Positions 1 through 8,637 of a stretch of DNA of 41,170 nt are shown here, in pieces (within the stretch, counting starts at the first letter, position 1; each line of letters opens with the position of its first letter). Under the pieces are notes generated by a model. It had not been told where the DNA came from. It searched no databases and was given only the letters and a program-made list of their open reading frames with translations. Position numbers and translations under genes: made by a program. Source of the DNA: JAZKFP01 sp040386355. Its GTDB lineage: Bacteria; Pseudomonadota; Gammaproteobacteria; Pseudomonadales; UBA6940. The DNA lies in assembly GCA_040386355.1 (NCBI GenBank), contig JAZKFP010000150.1, positions 1 to 41,170 on the forward strand. Direction: 5' to 3'.

Positions 1-1
1 A

Positions 2-205
2 AAAGCAGCTTACGGTAGTACAGTTGAAAATCTAAACGTCCAATTAAAAGAGTGGTTGGTTGATCACGGTGAAGCGTTGACTGGAATTGACCAAATGATG
101 TGGTTAGATGACAATGACGAATTTACAGGTCAACCAACCACAAACGAGCAAATACAACTCCATTTCGATAATAACCAACACACTTCTCCACGAAATTTGA
201 ATTAA
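2..205 (+). CDS. C-terminal fragment of an unidentified protein
   Basis: An open frame enters from the left edge and reads 67 residues to a TAA stop at 203-205. It is hydrophilic, with an acidic stretch (WLDDNDEFTG) and a Gln/Asn-rich tail, and it shows no motif I recognise. The 5' part lies outside the window, so neither length nor family can be judged. It ends 15 bp before a palindromic repeat. That it is coding rests only on the uninterrupted frame and plausible composition. Confidence 0.45.
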   Translation, partial: KAAYGSTVENLNVQLKEWLVDHGEALTGIDQMMWLDDNDEFTGQPTTNEQIQLHFDNNQHTSPRNLN

Positions 206-219
206 TTTTTTTCAAATAG

Positions 220-346
220 ATATACCTGCCTCACATCGGCTTTCCCGTAGGCGCACGTGAAATAAGCCCGCGGAGCCTATGAATATATAGGTGAGCAGGC
301 GAGTGAGCGTGCAACTACCGGGAAAATTAACGTGAGGCAGGTATAT
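220..346 (+). repeat. Family 1 palindromic element, copy A (MITE-like)
   Basis: A 127-bp element bounded by a perfect 15-bp terminal inverted repeat, ATATACCTGCCTCAC at 220-234 and its reverse complement at 332-346. The core carries the family signature AATAAGCCCGCGGAGCCTAT followed by an ATAGGTGAGCAGGCGAG block, shared with the copies at 1371-1497, 19870-20040 and 22131-22270. No coding capacity. The TA-bounded ends resemble MITEs mobilised by IS630/Tc1-type transposases, which is inference. Confidence 0.85.
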
Positions 347-350
347 TAAA

Positions 351-382
351 AAAGGGTATTGGTGTTTAACCAATACCCTTTT
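351..382 (-). terminator. Rho-independent terminator downstream of the TerC gene
   Basis: A 12-bp perfect stem (AAAGGGTATTGG at 351-362, CCAATACCCTTT at 370-381) closes a 7-nt loop. It is flanked by an A-run on the left and a T-run on the right, so it could work on both strands. It lies 18 bp beyond the stop codon of the minus-strand TerC gene, where a terminator is expected. Confidence 0.85.
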
Positions 383-399
383 CTTTTAAGCCTGCTTAT

Positions 400-1146
400 C
401 TAAGTTGATTGACTCGCTTGCTCTTTAGCTTTGTTTAATTTTGAGTGGAGCTTAATATTCAAAAATTCAACACTTAATGAAAACGCAATTGCGAAGTACA
501 CGTACGCTTTAGGAATATGCAACCCTGAACCTTCTCCCACTAGCACTACACCAATCAACACTAAGAAGCTTAAAGCAAGCATTTTTAACGTAGGATATGT
601 TTGAATAATATTATAGATCGTGCCTGAAGAAATCATCATTACGACAACCGCAACAATAATTGCAGCAAACATAATTGGAATATCATTCGTCATACCTACT
701 GCAGTAATAACCGAATCCAATGAAAACACGATATCCAAAATAATAATTTGCACTAAGGCACTGACAAAACCGAGAGTTGCTCTTGGTTTTTTGTCAGCAT
801 CACCTGAAACGATGTCTAAAGAATGATGAATTTCCAATGTGCTTTTTGCGATTAGGAATAATCCCCCACCTAATAAAATAATGTCGCGCCATGATATTTC
901 TTTTGAGAAGATTTCAAATAGCGGTTCAGTTAATCCCATTAACCAGCTTAAGGAAAGCAGTAAGCCCAATCGAAAAATCATCGCTAATGATAATCCAATC
1001 AACCGGGCTTGTTTACGAACTTTTTCATGAACGCGCTGAACTAAAATCGAAATAAAAATAAGGTTATCAATACCGAGTACGATTTCTAAAAAACATAAGG
1101 TCGCAAAAGCTAACCATCCTTCAGGTGTAAACATCCACTCAAACAT
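400..1146 (-). CDS. TerC-family integral membrane protein
   Basis: A 248-residue polytopic membrane protein of the TerC family (TerC/Alx/YoaE-like). The family is linked to metal-ion, especially manganese, export and tellurite resistance, but the substrate of this member is unknown. Family hallmarks are visible: EIVLGIDN in the first membrane helix (about residues 21-28) and DIVFSLDSV in a middle helix, whose acidic residues probably line the ion path. About seven hydrophobic segments span the length. I start at ATG 1146, because GGAGG lies about 7 bases upstream; an in-frame TTG at 1161 has no such site. Length is normal for the short form without CBS domains. It has no operon partner. Confidence 0.88.
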   Translation of the reverse strand: MFEWMFTPEGWLAFATLCFLEIVLGIDNLIFISILVQRVHEKVRKQARLIGLSLAMIFRLGLLLSLSWLMGLTEPLFEIFSKEISWRDIILLGGGLFLIAKSTLEIHHSLDIVSGDADKKPRATLGFVSALVQIIILDIVFSLDSVITAVGMTNDIPIMFAAIIVAVVVMMISSGTIYNIIQTYPTLKMLALSFLVLIGVVLVGEGSGLHIPKAYVYFAIAFSLSVEFLNIKLHSKLNKAKEQASQST

Positions 1147-1202
1147 TCGAATCCTCCACAAAAATTTAAATCATGATATTAAAAAAATGAAATTAAAACA
1201 TT

Positions 1203-1376
1203 TATACCAAACGCAAATTGATTATAAAGTCCTTTAATGGAAAGAGTTTATGATCAATGAGCTCGCAGAACCCATAAACCATTACTCATTGATTAAAGAG
1301 TATCAAGTAAGCAGACTACACCAAATGCCTTACAAGCGGCATTTTGCTCGAAAATCATTTTGCGGAAGGTATATAC
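1203..1376 (+). repeat. Family 1 element, decayed copy B1
   Basis: It starts with TATACCAAACGCAAATTGATT-like sequence and ends with TTTTGCGGAAGGTATAT. The interior is diverged but aligns with the long form at 19870-20040: both have a CGCAGAACCCATAAA/CGCGGAGCCTATAAA block and an AAATGCCTTAC...GGCATTTTGC segment. About 174 bp. It abuts copy B2 and shares the junction ATATACC/GGTATAT sequence with it. Confidence 0.7.
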
Positions 1377-1497
1377 CAAACGCAGAATGGTTTTCCCGTA
1401 GGCGCATGCGAAATAAGCCCGCGGAGCCTATAAATACATAGGTGAGCAGGCGAGTAAGCTTGCAACAACCGGGAAAACCATTTTGCGGCAGGTATAT
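1371..1497 (+). repeat. Family 1 element, copy B2
   Basis: A 127-bp copy, the same length as copy A and with the same core (AATAAGCCCGCGGAGCCTAT, then GTGAGCAGGCGAG). Its left end is ATATACCAAACGCAG and its right end TTTTGCGGCAGGTATAT. Inner arms GGTTTTCCCG and CGGGAAAACC also pair, so the RNA or single strand could fold into one long hairpin. It lies about 70 bp before the likely start of the YdbH-like gene. Confidence 0.85.
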
Positions 1498-1565
1498 ATG
1501 GCGCATTTACCGACGGCGGATGAGTGTATACACTTTGGCGAATTTCCACCACATACGGTTTCACT

Positions 1566-4097
1566 ATGCCTTTAACTCAACGAGCTCGGCGTTTTATTTA
1601 CTTTGGTGTCGGATTAACTATGGTATTGCTGCTTGCAGCTTACTTTCTCGCACAATCCACTGCCGTCCGCAGCTGGTTTCTACAAACCCCTTCCAAAGGA
1701 TTAGAAGTTAAAAACATCTCCTGGGACAGGTGGCAAACTAACTCTTCTCAACTCGTTTTTTACAACCTGCGATTACAAGCTTCTTGGCGTCAACAAGATG
1801 TAGTTGTCGAGATTGAAACTTTAACACTAGAAGGCTGGGGTAAAAGATTTTTTGGTATAGATTGGCAGTCAATTCATTTAGATCGAGCAATTTTAGAATT
1901 TGTTTCCCATTCAAAAAACTCTGAAAACAATATACCTTTTTCCCTACCTTCCGATTGGCATTTTTTTATCGATCAGATACCAAATAACTTTTCATTTTCT
2001 AATCCATTAACCGTTGATCAATTTCGCAGCTATCAAAATAAAACTCTAGTGGCAAGTGGTGAATTAGCACTTAAACCAAATCAATTAAATGCCAAATGGA
2101 TAAGCCCTCATACACATCTTCAAATATCGAAACAACCTAATAGAAATTTAGAAATTATTGCGAATAGAATGGATCTAGGTTTGCGCCTCAAATCCGAATT
2201 TAAAAATTTGCAATTTAATTCCTCAAATTTATCAACGCAGATTGAGTTATCACCTAAATGGTTGGAACAACCTAAAAATACACTCGCTGTTTTACCAGGC
2301 CAAATCCGCGTTTATCCTGTTGACCCTATTTCTCTTGATTGGCAAGGTCATTTAAAAATGGATCTTTCGCAGGTCGATTTAATTCGTACTGCACATTTCA
2401 CCGCGAATGCGGATGTAAAAAAATCTAAAGCAGTGAAAGAAACGATAAAAGATGTTGTGAAATTAGATTGGAAACAAGGCAAATGGCACGCCGCAGTAAA
2501 TTTGCCGGTTGATATTACAGGATCTACAGAAGGCTTAAGTGGACTTACAGCAAAATTATTTCCGCATTGGACCAATGATATTTATAAACTTTTTAATACG
2601 TATGAAATTAAAGCAGATCAACAGGTAGATATTGCAACGCCTGCGGATGTTATCCCTTCCGCATTATGGAGAGCCCACCTAGAAAAATTTGAATTACAGG
2701 GTGAGAACAGTACATGGTCATTTAAAACACTTAAAGAAGGTGAATGGCAGTTAAAAAATAATGGATCAGAAGATAATTCTATTATTGCCACTCTACATGC
2801 TTTAGAAATTAAACATACACACTCTGCGAAATCCTTATATTGGCAAGGTTATTTACAAGATCTTAGCTCGCAAGAATCTGTATGGGATAATTTATTTCAT
2901 TCTGTAAAACTTCAGCAATTAAAAGACAAGCTAAATCTAGATTGGTCAGGAGAATATATAGAAGAATCTAACAGTTATTTAGCAAAAATAAATGCTTCGC
3001 GTGATGTATCTGATTCAAAATTTAAATTAGAAGCAAACATTAGTAGTGAAAAATTATCTGAAAATTTAATGAATGATTCTATTTTCCTACCCATGCAAAA
3101 TGAACTACCAGAATGGTTCACTACCGAGGAATATGAAAATTTTTCTTGGCAACAAACAGGTGAAACTACCGAGCTTTGGCAAACATTAAAATCACCTACT
3201 AAATGGGATTGGCAAACAGAAAAATTCAGTTTCAACCAAAATGTTTGGCATCCGATGCAGTGGAAAAATATTGGATTTAATCAAAGTGAAATGGAGGTTA
3301 AGCGTAAAGCACTTGCCAAAGCTTGGACTTTTGAAATTAAAGCACAGCAACTCGCAAGCACTCCATGGATTAAAAATATTAATTTGAAAGGTGAAATCTT
3401 ATATTCACAAGATCCATTACAATTTCAAATCGATCAAGGCACTGCAGAATTGCTTAGCGCTTCACTTGTATTACATCAACCTTGGATATGGTCAGCAGAA
3501 AAAAATGAGCTGCCTGCTCGTTGGTTAGTGGAAAAACTTTCAATCCAGCACGCTGCTGAAACATTCGGTTTTCCACAGCTCAAAAGTGATCTAACTATTA
3601 ACGGTGTGCTTCCTCTGTATTTGGCGCTTGAAAAAAAATCTAAAAAAGAAACTGAATTAAAGTCTAAATGGAAAATTCAACGTGGATTATTTTCTGAAGA
3701 TGTTCAAGGTAAAGAATTAGCATTACAAGCGTTCACTGAAAATACAAATCCTGAAAATATAAATCCTGAAAAAACAAAGACTCAAGAAATCCCTGACATG
3801 AGAGTGGATCGTCTAAGGGCAGAAATAAATATTTTAGATACCAGCAAAACTCCAATCAATGCCGATATTAATGCACAGATTTCTGGAGCAAAGAAATTAA
3901 ATGCACGCGCTGATTCTAAATCTCAGCAGGAGCAAAAAGCGTCAAATACAGATGCAACAAATGCAATTAAGAAAGAAAATAAACCAATTACTTTAAATCT
4001 TAACAATCTTAAAGTTCCGCTTGCTGTTGATTCAACAGAAGATCAAGAAAAGGATCCATCGCCGCAATTAAAAACAGAGCCGACACGCTCAGAATAA
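1566..4097 (+). CDS. ydbH: YdbH-like (AsmA-superfamily type) envelope protein
   Basis: An 843-residue protein with an N-terminal membrane anchor (about residues 9-28) and a long periplasmic beta-rich region. The C-terminal part matches YdbH in layout: an INGVLPLYL segment followed by a QRGLFSED-type strand, then RLRAEINI...INADINAQISG and a late LNLNNLKVPL strand, as in E. coli YdbH. YdbH belongs to the AsmA-like proteins that form bridges for phospholipid movement to the outer membrane. Its usual partners YnbE and YdbL are not seen in this window. Two low-complexity stretches near the C terminus (ENTNPENINPEK and a Lys/Gln/Asn linker) look lineage-specific. I chose ATG 1566 over upstream in-frame ATG 1524 because the hydrophobic anchor then follows directly; neither has a strong ribosome site. 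The last 89 bp overlap the convergent gene. Confidence 0.62.
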   Translation: MPLTQRARRFIYFGVGLTMVLLLAAYFLAQSTAVRSWFLQTPSKGLEVKNISWDRWQTNSSQLVFYNLRLQASWRQQDVVVEIETLTLEGWGKRFFGIDWQSIHLDRAILEFVSHSKNSENNIPFSLPSDWHFFIDQIPNNFSFSNPLTVDQFRSYQNKTLVASGELALKPNQLNAKWISPHTHLQISKQPNRNLEIIANRMDLGLRLKSEFKNLQFNSSNLSTQIELSPKWLEQPKNTLAVLPGQIRVYPVDPISLDWQGHLKMDLSQVDLIRTAHFTANADVKKSKAVKETIKDVVKLDWKQGKWHAAVNLPVDITGSTEGLSGLTAKLFPHWTNDIYKLFNTYEIKADQQVDIATPADVIPSALWRAHLEKFELQGENSTWSFKTLKEGEWQLKNNGSEDNSIIATLHALEIKHTHSAKSLYWQGYLQDLSSQESVWDNLFHSVKLQQLKDKLNLDWSGEYIEESNSYLAKINASRDVSDSKFKLEANISSEKLSENLMNDSIFLPMQNELPEWFTTEEYENFSWQQTGETTELWQTLKSPTKWDWQTEKFSFNQNVWHPMQWKNIGFNQSEMEVKRKALAKAWTFEIKAQQLASTPWIKNINLKGEILYSQDPLQFQIDQGTAELLSASLVLHQPWIWSAEKNELPARWLVEKLSIQHAAETFGFPQLKSDLTINGVLPLYLALEKKSKKETELKSKWKIQRGLFSEDVQGKELALQAFTENTNPENINPEKTKTQEIPDMRVDRLRAEINILDTSKTPINADINAQISGAKKLNARADSKSQQEQKASNTDATNAIKKENKPITLNLNNLKVPLAVDSTEDQEKDPSPQLKTEPTRSE

Positions 4098-6234
4098 TTC
4101 CAATGGATGGGTCGTCAGCCTTGAGTAAATATAATGAGGAAAAAGGACCTAATAATAGTCGTGAAACTGTATTAATGAGTTTTGCTCGTTCCAAATGTGA
4201 TAATGGACGATCTATTTTCTGTTGGATCAAAATCAAACAATCCTCTAACAACTGGTTAAAGCCATATGAAATTTTTGATTCTGAACGTCGTTCAACATCT
4301 TGCAAAACATTTTTATTTTTCACCGCAGCACCCAGAACTTTATATACAAAATCCTTTTTGGCAGCTCCTATTTTCATTAATGGCAAGGCGGTAAAAAAAA
4401 ACGCACCTGTGAGACCGAGGGCTATTGCATCTAACGGCTGAATTTTATTTAAGGAACTAATTGCAGTTAACGCACCAGCAGCAATAGAAGACGTAAGTAA
4501 AAGCCGCGCGCTCAGAGTGGATTTGTCAATAGTTTTAATATTTTTTAAAATCATATTAAATGATAATTGATATTTTTCCATCACATTAAAATTTTTTAAT
4601 TGCTTTAGTGATTCTTTTCGCCAATTAACATTTTTTGCACCAGCATAAGTTTCTTCCATAATCACCGCTGTAAATACAAAGGCTAATAAAGCTCCAAAAA
4701 TAATATCTCGTTCACGTGAGGGTTTTAAAGTAGGTAGGAATAAAGTAATGCTGCTTGAAAGCTCTCGCGTTGCACGAAAATAGCGAACGTATTGCGCACT
4801 TTTATCAGCAGGATTTCGTAATTTACTTAATTCTAATAACGTATCGCTTAAATCAAACTCATGCAATGTATCTGTATCTAATTTCAATTGTTTAGATTGC
4901 AATTCTAGTGTGCGGCGAACAAATTTTTCCTGAGCTACCGCTCGAATAGTAAAATTAAATAATAATATAGGCGCTGCAATAACCGACATTTCGGCCATTG
5001 CCAATACAGTACCTGCTATTCCAGTTGCAACGACAGCAGCTAAAGCGCGTTGTAGGTTTATTAAATTTGCAGGTTTTGGTTTATTATCAAATGAAATTTT
5101 CCAATCCTGTTCAAACTTATTAGTAATCTGTCTCCTTGCTGTAAAAAAAATTTCTAGTCTTTGATTTAAAACATTATACGTGGCCGAAGTCAGTGCTTCA
5201 TTTTTTACTAAATCAACATATTTTTGTGCTAATACTAATCCAGGCATTGACACACCCAGTCGTAGCCCAAGCTCAATCACGGGTTCAAACAAGTTTTCAA
5301 TAGTAGTTTTTTCTCCTTTAGCAACTGCAATAATGTCTGCGCCAGTAGAAGTAGGATGAGTGGGATCAACTTTTTTAATTCTGGTTAAAGCGGCCTCTTT
5401 ATCAATGTATTTTTTCACAATTTCTAGCGGAAAAGATTCTGGCGAACATTGGGATAACTTTAAGGATAGTGAGTAAATTTCTTCAACTAATTGCAAAAAC
5501 ATATTACGATATTTAATATCTTTTACTAATCCACCCACTGTTTTACCAGAAATAACTGCTAATAAGTTAGAAGAATTAATACACAGTTTATATAAGATTT
5601 TAAGATCATAATTTTTACACAATTCTGTTTTAAATTGCCTAGAATTCAATGCAGCTAACAATGCGTTCTGTTTTGGATTTAAAGATCCAATATTTTGCAG
5701 TAATAAAGCGGCGTGGTCTTCACTTAAAAATTTTTTTATTGAACCATCTGCTTGCTCATAAACAGAAAAATCAGCAATTGCACCGGCAGGGGTATGTCCT
5801 TTCTCTTTTAAAATATTTATAAAGTTGTGTTGAGCTTCTAAGCTTTTTAATTGCAAACGTGTTGAACCGTCAGGCAATCTTAGAAATACTTCTGAACAAA
5901 AAGCCGTTAAGCCATTCACAATAACTGGTATATAAGCATTACTGTCTACAAACTCTAAAAACCGATTTGCTGAATCTGAATTTATTGCATGTTTTGGAAA
6001 ACTAACAATTAAAACTTCTGCTCCATTAATGTTTGCCTTTAACGAGATATCACGCATCTGTCTGGTGGTTAATGAGTTTAAATTAGAAAAAGATGGAAGC
6101 TTTTGACAATTTAGTGTTTGAGCAATAACGCCGCCAATTCTACCTCCCGCACCTGCAACAGCTATTTTTGTCTTAATAGATTCTTTATTTTCATTTTTAC
6201 ATTGTTTCAAATGACAGGTTCTTGCTACAAGCAT
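4009..6234 (-). CDS. Ketopantoate-reductase-like dehydrogenase fused to a C-terminal membrane domain
   Basis: A 741-residue protein. Residues about 22-345 look like the PanE/ApbA (ketopantoate reductase) fold: a Rossmann dinucleotide motif AGAGGRIGG (about 27-35), a second strand ending PVIVNGL, a YKLCIN segment (K216, N220) that matches the catalytic Lys/Asn helix of PanE, and HPTSTGADI...TIENLFEPVIELGLRLGV (about 293-328), the usual C-terminal helical signature. Ketopantoate reductases are normally about 300 residues. Here about 390 more follow, with hydrophobic segments near 395-428, 510-526, 576-592, 601-620 and 692-728, i.e. a membrane domain I cannot identify. It follows the aminotransferase gene by 30 bp, with GAGG 8 bases before ATG, so they are probably cotranscribed. 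The substrate is unknown; a 2-keto or imine compound is plausible given the neighbour. Confidence 0.65.
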   Translation of the reverse strand: MLVARTCHLKQCKNENKESIKTKIAVAGAGGRIGGVIAQTLNCQKLPSFSNLNSLTTRQMRDISLKANINGAEVLIVSFPKHAINSDSANRFLEFVDSNAYIPVIVNGLTAFCSEVFLRLPDGSTRLQLKSLEAQHNFINILKEKGHTPAGAIADFSVYEQADGSIKKFLSEDHAALLLQNIGSLNPKQNALLAALNSRQFKTELCKNYDLKILYKLCINSSNLLAVISGKTVGGLVKDIKYRNMFLQLVEEIYSLSLKLSQCSPESFPLEIVKKYIDKEAALTRIKKVDPTHPTSTGADIIAVAKGEKTTIENLFEPVIELGLRLGVSMPGLVLAQKYVDLVKNEALTSATYNVLNQRLEIFFTARRQITNKFEQDWKISFDNKPKPANLINLQRALAAVVATGIAGTVLAMAEMSVIAAPILLFNFTIRAVAQEKFVRRTLELQSKQLKLDTDTLHEFDLSDTLLELSKLRNPADKSAQYVRYFRATRELSSSITLFLPTLKPSRERDIIFGALLAFVFTAVIMEETYAGAKNVNWRKESLKQLKNFNVMEKYQLSFNMILKNIKTIDKSTLSARLLLTSSIAAGALTAISSLNKIQPLDAIALGLTGAFFFTALPLMKIGAAKKDFVYKVLGAAVKNKNVLQDVERRSESKISYGFNQLLEDCLILIQQKIDRPLSHLERAKLINTVSRLLLGPFSSLYLLKADDPSIGIILSVSALFLIAAMDPFLDLLLNQQQAEL

Positions 6235-6264
6235 AGTATCCTCTATAATATAAAGTTCTAAAAT

Positions 6265-7752
6265 TTAAGCTGCTTTTAATTTTTTAGAAATTGTTTCATT
6301 ATCTGAGGAATCCGATTCACTTATTGATTCAGATGTAGTATTTGAAAATTCTATATATTCTTTGAGGCGCTCAATTAAATCATCGGTTTTATTTTCTGTA
6401 TGTACTAATGCGAAACGTAGTAGATACTCAGAATTTTTTAATTCTTCAGAGCATCCCTCTCGAAACCACGGCACAGCAATTATTTTTGTTTTATCAAATA
6501 AATCGACTGCAGCAGTAATAACGTCTGTTACTTGGGTAGGAATGGGATTCGGATAATTGAAGGATTGTAAAATAACTTGTGCTTTTTCGCTTAAAGCATT
6601 TCCCTGCATAGTAATAAAATCACTCAACACAAAAAAGCCACCTTGCAATGTTTCATCCTTTGGGACAAGATTATTTTCTTTACAGAAATTATGAAAAGGC
6701 AATACACGATCCTTATAAAACTGGCCTGCGTCTTTTTCATAATGATAATCTTTTAAAGAATCCACCATGAGCTTTTGAGAAAAGCAATTGGCGTGAACAA
6801 CATTATTAAATTGTAATGTTTGAATTTTTTCGATAAGGCATGAATCTGCAACAATCAAACCTCCTCGAATTCCAGGCAAGCTAAAACCTTTTGAAAGGGA
6901 ACGTAAAACAATAATTTGCGGATTAATTAAATCAATAACATCTAATGCGGAATTTTTTTCTTCGTCATTAAAACTAATTGCATGGTAAGTTTCATCGACA
7001 ACAATTTTAGTATTAGAGTAACTTTCTAATGCTTTGAAAATAATATTTAGCTCTTGTTTATTAAAGCTTCTACCAATGGGATTACCTGGAGAAGTAAGTA
7101 CAACTATTGTTTGTAATTTTTTGACATCTTTATTTTGCATGAATGCAATTTTATCAAGTTGTGAAATGATTAGTTCAGCGGTAGGCAAACCGCGATCTGA
7201 TTTTATAGATGTAATTTCATGAAAATTCCGATTAAAATCAGGGATTATTTTTGCCATAGCACTATAGCCTGGGTAGCACAGATCTGGAATAATTAAAGTT
7301 CCAGGAACAGCTTGTAAAACATTTCTAAAACCACCTGTAGCACCATTGGTGAAGGCAATATTATTTCCATTTAAAATATTTGCTGTAGAAGAAAAATGTC
7401 GATTATTTAAAGCATCGGCAACAGCTTGACGATATTCTGATTTTCCCAGCGGGTCTGTATAGGATTCAAAATCGTTTATGTCTATTAAATCCTTTAGGTG
7501 CGAACCATGCCTTGCACATCTGTGACCAGGCATTCCCAATGAGCAATCGATTATTCTTAATGCGTTATGTGTTTGAGAATAATTAAGTGAGAATGTATTT
7601 TTATTTTCTATGTGTGAAGATTGTTCTTGTATTATAGGTTTGATCTGATTTAATTTTTGCATTTTCCGACCCCATGACATAGAGCTTGTTGGATCCGTGT
7701 TGTCATGAGATTGATTGTTTATTTTTAAACTGTTGGAAGTTTTTAATTGCAT
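6265..7752 (-). CDS. Class I/II (fold-type I) PLP-dependent aminotransferase
   Basis: A 495-residue enzyme. After an Asn/Ser-rich N-terminal extension of about 65 residues come the aminotransferase hallmarks: TNGATGGFRNVL (PLP phosphate loop), TSPGNPIG with N224, VVDETYHAISF with D253 and Y256, and the PLP lysine K288 in LRSLSKGFSLPGIRGG. A late LRFALVHTE carries the carboxylate-binding arginine. The C terminus ends in a Ser/Asp/Glu-rich tail. I choose ATG 7752, which has AGGG 8 bases upstream, over the in-frame TTG at 7767. The substrate cannot be read from sequence. It is the first gene of a two-gene unit with the reductase-membrane fusion, suggesting transamination and reduction of the same or linked keto compound. 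Confidence 0.85.
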   Translation of the reverse strand: MQLKTSNSLKINNQSHDNTDPTSSMSWGRKMQKLNQIKPIIQEQSSHIENKNTFSLNYSQTHNALRIIDCSLGMPGHRCARHGSHLKDLIDINDFESYTDPLGKSEYRQAVADALNNRHFSSTANILNGNNIAFTNGATGGFRNVLQAVPGTLIIPDLCYPGYSAMAKIIPDFNRNFHEITSIKSDRGLPTAELIISQLDKIAFMQNKDVKKLQTIVVLTSPGNPIGRSFNKQELNIIFKALESYSNTKIVVDETYHAISFNDEEKNSALDVIDLINPQIIVLRSLSKGFSLPGIRGGLIVADSCLIEKIQTLQFNNVVHANCFSQKLMVDSLKDYHYEKDAGQFYKDRVLPFHNFCKENNLVPKDETLQGGFFVLSDFITMQGNALSEKAQVILQSFNYPNPIPTQVTDVITAAVDLFDKTKIIAVPWFREGCSEELKNSEYLLRFALVHTENKTDDLIERLKEYIEFSNTTSESISESDSSDNETISKKLKAA

Positions 7753-7842
7753 TGCTATCCCTGTCAATAAGTTATCATATTAAACAGTAGTTACAGCAAC
7801 ATTTAGACCAGCGTACAAATTTTTTTTATTTCGAGGAAACTT
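7753..7842. promoter_or_regulatory. Divergent promoter region, aminotransferase unit / alkB
   Basis: Ninety AT-rich bases separate the divergently transcribed aminotransferase and AlkB-like genes, so both promoters should lie here. I see the two ribosome sites (AGGG for the minus strand, GAGG for the plus strand) but no clear -35/-10 pair or operator. Confidence 0.4.
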
Positions 7843-8481
7843 GTGAATATTCCATTAACAGATAAAAAATTTTTAACACAATTGAAATTAATTAGTGCAG
7901 AACAACAATCGAATGCTCCAATGAAACCCAAAATAAATTTTATTGAAAATTGGTTGACGCTGACTGAACAGACAGAATTATGGAAAATTCTTAATAACAA
8001 AGTTTCTTGGGAACAACCCAAAATTCAAATTGCAGGCAAACGTTTACTGATTCCAAGAAAACAAGCATGGTATGGCGATGAAAATGCGCATTATAAATAT
8101 TCCAGCATTCACTGTGTACCAACACCTTGGACAGCTGAATTATTTAGGTTGAAACAGCGCTTAGAAAATACCATTAACTTTTCATTTAATAGTGTGTTAC
8201 TCAATCTTTATTCGAATGGTCAAGAAAGCATGGGTTGGCATAGCGACGACGAAACAGAACTTGGTGCAGAGCCTTGGATTGCATCCATCAGTTTAGGAGC
8301 AACACGACGCTTTCGATTTCGTTTGAAAAAGAATCATCGTATTGTTCACGCAATTGATTTAACAGGTAGAAGTTTATTAATCATGCATCCTTCGGTTCAA
8401 TACGATTGGCAACACGCACTTCCTAAAACAAAACGAGTAGTTGAACCACGCATCAATCTTACCTTCCGTTATGTTTATTGA
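7843..8481 (+). CDS. alkB: AlkB-like 2-oxoglutarate/Fe(II) dioxygenase
   Basis: A 212-residue member of the AlkB family, closest in pattern to the ALKBH2/3 group. These enzymes remove alkyl lesions such as 1-methyladenine and 3-methylcytosine from nucleic acid by oxidative demethylation. Iron ligands are visible as H133 and D135 in GWHSDDE and H191 in WQHALP; the 2-oxoglutarate arginines are in EPRINLTFR (R203, R209). The substrate-pocket strand LLNLYSNGQESMGWH is also typical. The start is GTG, supported by GAGGAAAC just upstream. Full length for the family. It is divergent from the aminotransferase unit and seems monocistronic. No Ada box or adjacent repair gene is seen. Confidence 0.9.
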   Translation: MNIPLTDKKFLTQLKLISAEQQSNAPMKPKINFIENWLTLTEQTELWKILNNKVSWEQPKIQIAGKRLLIPRKQAWYGDENAHYKYSSIHCVPTPWTAELFRLKQRLENTINFSFNSVLLNLYSNGQESMGWHSDDETELGAEPWIASISLGATRRFRFRLKKNHRIVHAIDLTGRSLLIMHPSVQYDWQHALPKTKRVVEPRINLTFRYVY

Positions 8482-8484
8482 GAA

Positions 8485-8603
8485 TTCTTACAAAACGGTA
8501 AGAAATCAGCAAGATTTAGGTAAATTCACTTCAAGTATAAATAAGCTTATATCTTTACCAATTATCTTTTTATAAATCATGAAAGCTTAAATAAGGTAAA
8601 GAT
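8485..8603. promoter_or_regulatory. Two dyads upstream of the PepSY / two-component genes
   Basis: TTCTTAC (8485-8491) and GTAAGAA (8498-8504) form a 7-bp inverted repeat with a 6-nt gap. ATCTTTACC (8551-8559) and GGTAAAGAT (8595-8603) form a 9-bp inverted repeat with a 35-nt gap. The first could be a weak terminator for alkB or an operator; the second lies in the probable promoter/leader of the PepSY gene. Both contain a GTAA(A)GA core, so they might be binding sites for the downstream response regulator. That role is inference. Confidence 0.35.
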
Positions 8604-8637
8604 GTATTCATCTCATTTTAAATAAAGGAAATATACT

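Larger units (their letters stand above)
1147..1565. other. Gene-free stretch occupied by two adjacent repeats
   Basis: These 419 bp separate the divergent TerC and YdbH-like genes. They are mostly filled by a decayed and an intact family 1 element that meet at 1371-1376. Short open frames here fall inside the repeats in both orientations and translate the palindrome, so I do not regard them as genes. Both flanking promoters must lie in or between the elements or in the short remaining ends. Confidence 0.6.

Noticed and set aside
1250..1564. Short open frames on both strands
   Set aside because: They lie inside the palindromic repeats and translate the same core on both strands; no ribosome sites and no protein-like composition.
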